Shown here: positions 5,032 through 7,464 of the stretch, one piece after another
Numbering within the stretch: the stretch's first letter is position 1
Layout of the letters: each line of letters starts with the position of its first letter
From: Candidatus Pacearchaeota archaeon
GTDB lineage: Archaea > Nanoarchaeota > Nanoarchaeia > Pacearchaeales > GW2011-AR1
Assembly (NCBI GenBank): GCA_002690445.1
Contig: NZER01000292.1
Span: 1 to 7,464, forward strand
Length of the DNA stretch: 7,464 bases
Direction: 5' to 3'
Notes under the pieces: model-generated
Databases searched by the model: none
What the model was told of the DNA's origin: nothing
The model's input: only the letters and a program-made list of their open reading frames with translations
Program-made: the position numbers and the translations under genes

Positions 5032-6081
5032 TTAGACTGCAACCTCTTTCCATTGTGATGCTGTCAGGTCGACAACATTCATGCCAAGGGCTTCCAGTTC
5101 AGTTGCCCTGTCGTATGTCTTTGCGTCCTCTGCAATGCGTGTCACCGCATTTGCAAGAGACCACTGGTTCAGGCTCCCGCCTTCAATCAGGTGATTGAGG
5201 ATGGAACCCTGTTCCTCTTCGCTGACCCTGAGAATCTTCGAGACCTTTTCCACTGCCTTCACAGGGTTGCCCTCGATTTTTCTCCCGGCTGCGACGTTGT
5301 ACTTGTCGAGTGTTTCCTGCATGGATACCTCTGAGAGAGCGTGGTCGACGGTGTCCCGCAGTTTCAGGAACGTGGCCCTGTCATCTGCTATGCGTGTCTC
5401 GTCCTTGTAGTACGCACCCGTAACGTCGACTGCCCGACCAACGTGATACTTACGGAATTCTTTTCCGACGATCATCAGGTTGGAACACCACGACGACAGG
5501 GTCTGGGTACTTACGTTCAGTGAACCAGCACCTACTTCTGAGTTGCTTATGACTGCGCCCCAGATAATCTCGTCGTCAGCAGCACGTCCGAACTTGTGAC
5601 CGTTGCCCCAGTCAACCCTGCCTCTCAGCTTTGGGTCAATCACCTTGATGTACATACGGGTTTCAGTAATCTCGGTTGAAATCACGTCGACCCCTTTATC
5701 CATCAGGATAGGGAGAACAGCTTCCGCAAGTTCCTCGTTGTCCAGTGTCCTGTACCTTTCGGACAGGAACGCCCTCGCACTGGTGTCGATGGTTCGCACC
5801 ATGCGACGCTTGGGTTCACGCTGGAACCACTCTTCTACGTTACGTGTAAGCAGCGCAGGGGCCTCTGCTCGCATCCGGTCGTAGTATTTACGCGGGATGC
5901 CTGTGTACGTGGCTATCTGACCTTGGGCATGGTTCGTCAGGTCGAATTCACCTTCGTTTTCCACAACCATCTGGTCACCGATTACCTGTAGCTGACGTGT
6001 GTCCGCTACGTAATCGTTTTTTGCCTCACTCTGAGCGGTAATCTTTGCCGCCAGTTCTTGGAGACTTAATCCAGTTTTCAT
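5032..6081 (-). CDS. DUF932 family phage/plasmid-like protein
   Basis: 349 residues, a normal length for DUF932 (phage/plasmid-like protein family TIGR03299-related). Family hallmarks visible: RAFLSERYRTLDNEEL (103-118), a strand-rich centre (TEITETRMYIKVIDP), WGAVISNSEVGAGSLNV (174-190), and a Cys-bearing CSNLMIV (199-205) where relatives have a CxNG-like segment. The C-terminal third is helical. The family is widespread in phages and plasmids near replication or recombination genes; its biochemical role is not known to me and none is claimed. The ATG is preceded by AAAGGA at about ten bases. Its TAA is directly followed by the ATG of the ribbon-helix-helix gene. It is probably the first gene of an operon driven from the 6082-6209 leader. 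Confidence 0.9.
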   Translation of the reverse strand: MKTGLSLQELAAKITAQSEAKNDYVADTRQLQVIGDQMVVENEGEFDLTNHAQGQIATYTGIPRKYYDRMRAEAPALLTRNVEEWFQREPKRRMVRTIDTSARAFLSERYRTLDNEELAEAVLPILMDKGVDVISTEITETRMYIKVIDPKLRGRVDWGNGHKFGRAADDEIIWGAVISNSEVGAGSLNVSTQTLSSWCSNLMIVGKEFRKYHVGRAVDVTGAYYKDETRIADDRATFLKLRDTVDHALSEVSMQETLDKYNVAAGRKIEGNPVKAVEKVSKILRVSEEEQGSILNHLIEGGSLNQWSLANAVTRIAEDAKTYDRATELEALGMNVVDLTASQWKEVAV

Positions 6082-6100
6082 CTGAAGTTTTCCTTTATTT

Positions 6101-6120
6101 GAGCATATGCTCTAACGTTA
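6101..6120. promoter_or_regulatory. Two abutting palindromes in the DUF932 leader
   Basis: gagcatatgctc (6101-6112) is a perfect 12-bp palindrome and taacgtta (6113-6120) a perfect 8-bp palindrome, with no gap between. They lie about 20 bases before the DUF932 start, downstream of the candidate promoter, where they could be an operator (roadblock) or fold as small RNA stems near the ribosome binding site. The binding protein is unknown. Confidence 0.4.
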
Positions 6121-6150
6121 ATTTCCTTCCGTATTTATTATGTTTTTACT

Positions 6151-6160
6151 ATCACCTCCT
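6151..6160 (-). promoter_or_regulatory. Consensus Shine-Dalgarno without a start codon
   Basis: The minus strand reads AGGAGGTGAT, fully complementary to the 3' end of bacterial 16S rRNA. No ATG, GTG or TTG follows at usable spacing; the next DUF932 start is about 70 bases away and has its own AAAGGA. If transcription starts near 6162 as the -10 box suggests, this would be the very 5' end of the mRNA. It may be a ribosome standby or binding site, or the relic of a lost gene. Confidence 0.45.
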
Positions 6161-6168
6161 CTCTGTGT

Positions 6169-6198
6169 ATTTTAGCATAGGTAAGGGACATCTGTCTG
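6169..6198 (-). promoter_or_regulatory. Candidate extended -10 promoter for the DUF932 operon
   Basis: Minus strand: -10 TAAAAT (6174-6169) with the extended TGC just upstream (6177-6175), an 18-base spacer, and CAGACA (6198-6193) matching four of six bases of TTGACA. Predicted start near 6162. The -35 lies inside the loop of the hairpin at 6184-6211. Only sequence resemblance supports it. Confidence 0.45.
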
Positions 6199-6211
6199 CA
6201 TATATGTCCCT
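6184..6211 (-). terminator. 8-bp hairpin overlapping the stop of the 182-aa gene
   Basis: Arms agggacat (6184-6191) and atgtccct (6204-6211) are perfect complements with a 12-base loop. The upstream arm begins inside the TAG of the 182-aa gene. There is no T-run after it on the minus strand (TTACC), so it is a weak terminator or a 3'-end stabilising structure at best. Its loop holds the candidate -35 box. Confidence 0.4.
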
Positions 6212-6758
6212 AATAGTCTTTGCCTATTCCACGGGCAAACAGCCCGCGGGAAATACTGTCCAGCTTGTCTGGAGTGTACTGGTGGCTGACCAGAGTTCCT
6301 GTGAAGATGGCTGTTTTCGGGCCGCGGTAGCTGCCTTCATTCAGGATTTTTAGCAGCCTTAGCTGCACCATGTACCTCAGGTTCTGGGAACGTTTAGCCT
6401 CAGTCCAGCCTAAAAGAGGGCTGTTATCCGCGTCGACGAACGTGCTGTAAGCAACCGGATGGAATTCTCCAGCATTCCTTGCCCAGTTCGCATAGTCGGC
6501 AAGGTCTTGCTTGGTTTCCCCGCGTACTCTCCACAGAAAGGGGCGTACCGCGACGTGTTTACGTCTGGGAGAGGAACGCATGTGCGCCCCGACAGCAACA
6601 GACTCAGGGGCCTGCGGTTCTTCCTTCATTTGGATAAACTCCTTCAGGGCTTCCACATCCTCGGCAAGTTTTTTAACGTCTGCCGAGACTGTCTTTTTGG
6701 AAAAACGTATCCAAGGCCAGCCCAGTAAAAGTTTTATCGCGTCTCTTCTGCTTTCCAT
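6210..6758 (-). CDS. Hypothetical phage protein with coiled coil (182 aa)
   Basis: Not recognised. Residues 8-17 are hydrophobic (IKLLLGWPWI) but too short for a membrane span and followed by RFSKK. Residues 24-46 form a likely coiled coil. Residues 51-68 are a flexible, basic linker (SSPRRKH). The C-terminal 110 residues look globular, with motifs LADYANWARNAG, LGWTEAKRSQNLRYMVQLRLLKILN and YTPDKLDSISRGLFARGIG. GGAAGGA lies seven bases before the ATG. It is the last gene before the DUF932 leader. The coiled coil plus globular end suggests oligomerisation with a binding domain, but no function can be given. Confidence 0.78.
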   Translation of the reverse strand: MESRRDAIKLLLGWPWIRFSKKTVSADVKKLAEDVEALKEFIQMKEEPQAPESVAVGAHMRSSPRRKHVAVRPFLWRVRGETKQDLADYANWARNAGEFHPVAYSTFVDADNSPLLGWTEAKRSQNLRYMVQLRLLKILNEGSYRGPKTAIFTGTLVSHQYTPDKLDSISRGLFARGIGKDY

Positions 6759-6782
6759 TTCATTTTCCTTCCTTGTCCTTGT

Positions 6783-7103
6783 TTATTCTAGGTACGAATC
6801 AGGAAAGAATCCGTATGACGAGCGTTCAGACGGCTTTACCCACATGCTGTCGGGTACTCCCTGTCTGTGCGCTTCGTGTCGCCATTCGTCCTCTTCCCAT
6901 TTTTTAACTGGCGGTGTCTTTACAGGCGGTTCCTCCTTTCTGCGTTTCCATAGAATCCAGCACCCGTGAGTGTGGGTTTTCTCTCTGTCGTAGGGAAATT
7001 TCTTATGGCAGTAAAAGCAACATCGTGTCCCGTGACACCTGATGTGCCTCAGGATTTCACCGACAGTTCCTGCTGGCTCATCCCTTGCGTAGAAGCTAGT
7101 CAT
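6783..7103 (-). CDS. Cys/His-rich putative zinc protein (106 aa)
   Basis: Residues 23-48 contain C23, H24, C28, C29, C32, H33, H44, H46 and C48 (CHGTRCCFYCHKKF, then THTHGC), enough for one or two zinc sites. Then comes a basic and proline-rich spacer (WKRRKEEPPVKTPPVKKW) and a charged C-terminus. AAAGGA sits six bases before the ATG, and the gene starts within the last eight bases of the preceding gene. The short tail has no recognised fold. A small DNA- or RNA-binding zinc finger is plausible; no family match is recalled. Confidence 0.72.
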   Translation of the reverse strand: MTSFYARDEPAGTVGEILRHIRCHGTRCCFYCHKKFPYDREKTHTHGCWILWKRRKEEPPVKTPPVKKWEEDEWRHEAHRQGVPDSMWVKPSERSSYGFFPDSYLE

Positions 7104-7419
7104 GGCGTTCCTTTCGCTTCCTGTTGACGTGACTTCTCATTTTTGCCCGAGAGCCGACTATGTCGTCGGGCATTTCCCACCGCAAGAATCCGAGCCATGT
7201 ATCGTCACAGCCTCTCAGGCCATTACTACAGGTCTCGCAGTCATCTTTTGCACACCTTGTCAGGACGGCAAAATTGTTATCGTCGGCATAGGCAAAGGTG
7301 TTTGTCAGTTCATTGGAGAACAGTGCTGTCATGAATCCGCCGGGCATGATTCCGTGTTCGACGTACTTCTTTATGCCGGGAACCATGTCTTGGTTCGGGG
7401 CTTTTGAATAGTCAAGCAT
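7096..7419 (-). CDS. Phage GGFxTAxxxNxL family protein with a four-cysteine insertion (107 aa)
   Basis: Residues 13-53 (VPGIKKYVEHGIMPGGFMTA, LFSNELTNTFAYADDNNFAV) follow the pattern of a small protein common in phage genomes: a helix ending in Y, a G-x-P-x-G-x-F turn, a helix with an NDL-like motif, and an AD-x-x-N motif. In that family a short region resembling I/V-x-x-L-x-x-x-x-P-x-x-x-x-GS then follows; here it is present (FLRWEMPDDIVGS, 78-90). Between the two lies an extra Cys-rich loop with C56, C61, C64 and C71, a probable zinc site. The C-terminus is basic (HVNRKRKERHD). AGGAAG lies six bases before the ATG. Family function is unknown to me; the match is from remembered pattern, not a search. 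Confidence 0.72.
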   Translation of the reverse strand: MLDYSKAPNQDMVPGIKKYVEHGIMPGGFMTALFSNELTNTFAYADDNNFAVLTRCAKDDCETCSNGLRGCDDTWLGFLRWEMPDDIVGSRAKMRSHVNRKRKERHD

Positions 7420-7464
7420 CTTTTTCTTCCTGTACGGGGTAGGGAAACAGTTTCCATCGAAGCA
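7412..7464 (-). CDS. C-terminal end of a gene entering from the right edge
   Basis: One frame from the right edge reads RWKLFPYPVQEEKDA and stops at TGA 7414-7412, overlapping the next ATG by eight bases, the same overlap as between the next two genes. The hydrophilic EEKDA ending fits a real C-terminus. Only sixteen complete codons are visible, so identity is unknown. The alternative is that the 107-aa gene itself extends upstream, since its frame is also open to the edge. Confidence 0.35.
   Translation of the reverse strand, partial: LRWKLFPYPVQEEKDA

Noticed and set aside
1..7464. Amber (TAG) recoding in this phage
   Set aside because: TAG is frequent at gene ends, and at almost every one a well-supported downstream start overlaps or follows; reading through gives short unrelated tails, so TAG acts as stop.
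7420..7464. Extension of the 107-aa gene to the right edge
   Set aside because: The frame is open, but the ATG at 7419 has AGGAAG at proper spacing and family similarity begins after it; a separate upstream gene end is the better reading.
1..7464. tRNA genes, CRISPR arrays or insertion sequences
   Set aside because: No cloverleaf-like segments, regularly spaced repeats, transposase motifs or long terminal inverted repeats were seen; the gaps are too short or hold only the hairpins described.

Overview
The window reads as part of a tailed dsDNA phage or prophage from a bacterial host. All well-supported genes lie on the minus strand and are transcribed from right (high coordinates) to left. 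Genes are short, packed, often joined by ATGA or few-base overlaps, and most have a clear GGAGG/AAGGA-type ribosome binding site. The gene content is an early replication and accessory block: DUF932 protein, ribbon-helix-helix protein, SSB-like protein, CHC2 primase zinc finger and RepA/RecA-fold ATPase. No structural, lysis, integrase, tRNA or CRISPR feature was found. Host identity cannot be read from the sequence.

Layout in transcription order. 7464-6210: the 3' tip of an unknown gene, a 107-aa protein of a phage family carrying a four-cysteine insertion, a 106-aa Cys/His-rich protein and a 182-aa unknown protein. 6209-6082: a leader with a hairpin, a candidate extended -10 promoter, a consensus Shine-Dalgarno with no start codon behind it, and two abutting palindromes. 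6081-4795: DUF932 protein followed directly by a small ribbon-helix-helix protein. 4794-4600: a control region with a strong terminator, a 13-bp palindrome flanked by direct TTCCAG repeats, two more hairpins and a -10-like box. 4599-1156: the replication operon, made of a Gp157-like coiled-coil protein, an SSB-like protein with an acidic tail, a 228-bp gap, a small coiled-coil protein, a stand-alone CHC2 zinc-finger protein and a RepA/RecA-fold ATPase. 1171-1: a run of overlapping mini-genes, three of them Cys-rich, plus a winged-helix protein, a 29-residue membrane peptide and an HNH-like zinc-knuckle protein cut by the left edge.

A working model (inference): the SSB-like, CHC2 and ATPase proteins form a phage replication initiation/helicase set. 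The ribbon-helix-helix protein at the end of the preceding operon may bind the palindrome in front of that set and control it. The mini-genes after the ATPase look like accessory or host-interaction factors and have no assignable function. The main oddities are the two regulatory leaders, the non-standard Walker A loop of the ATPase, the Cys4 insertion in the 107-aa protein, the concentration of small putative zinc proteins, and a gap at 3275-3502 that is open on both strands.
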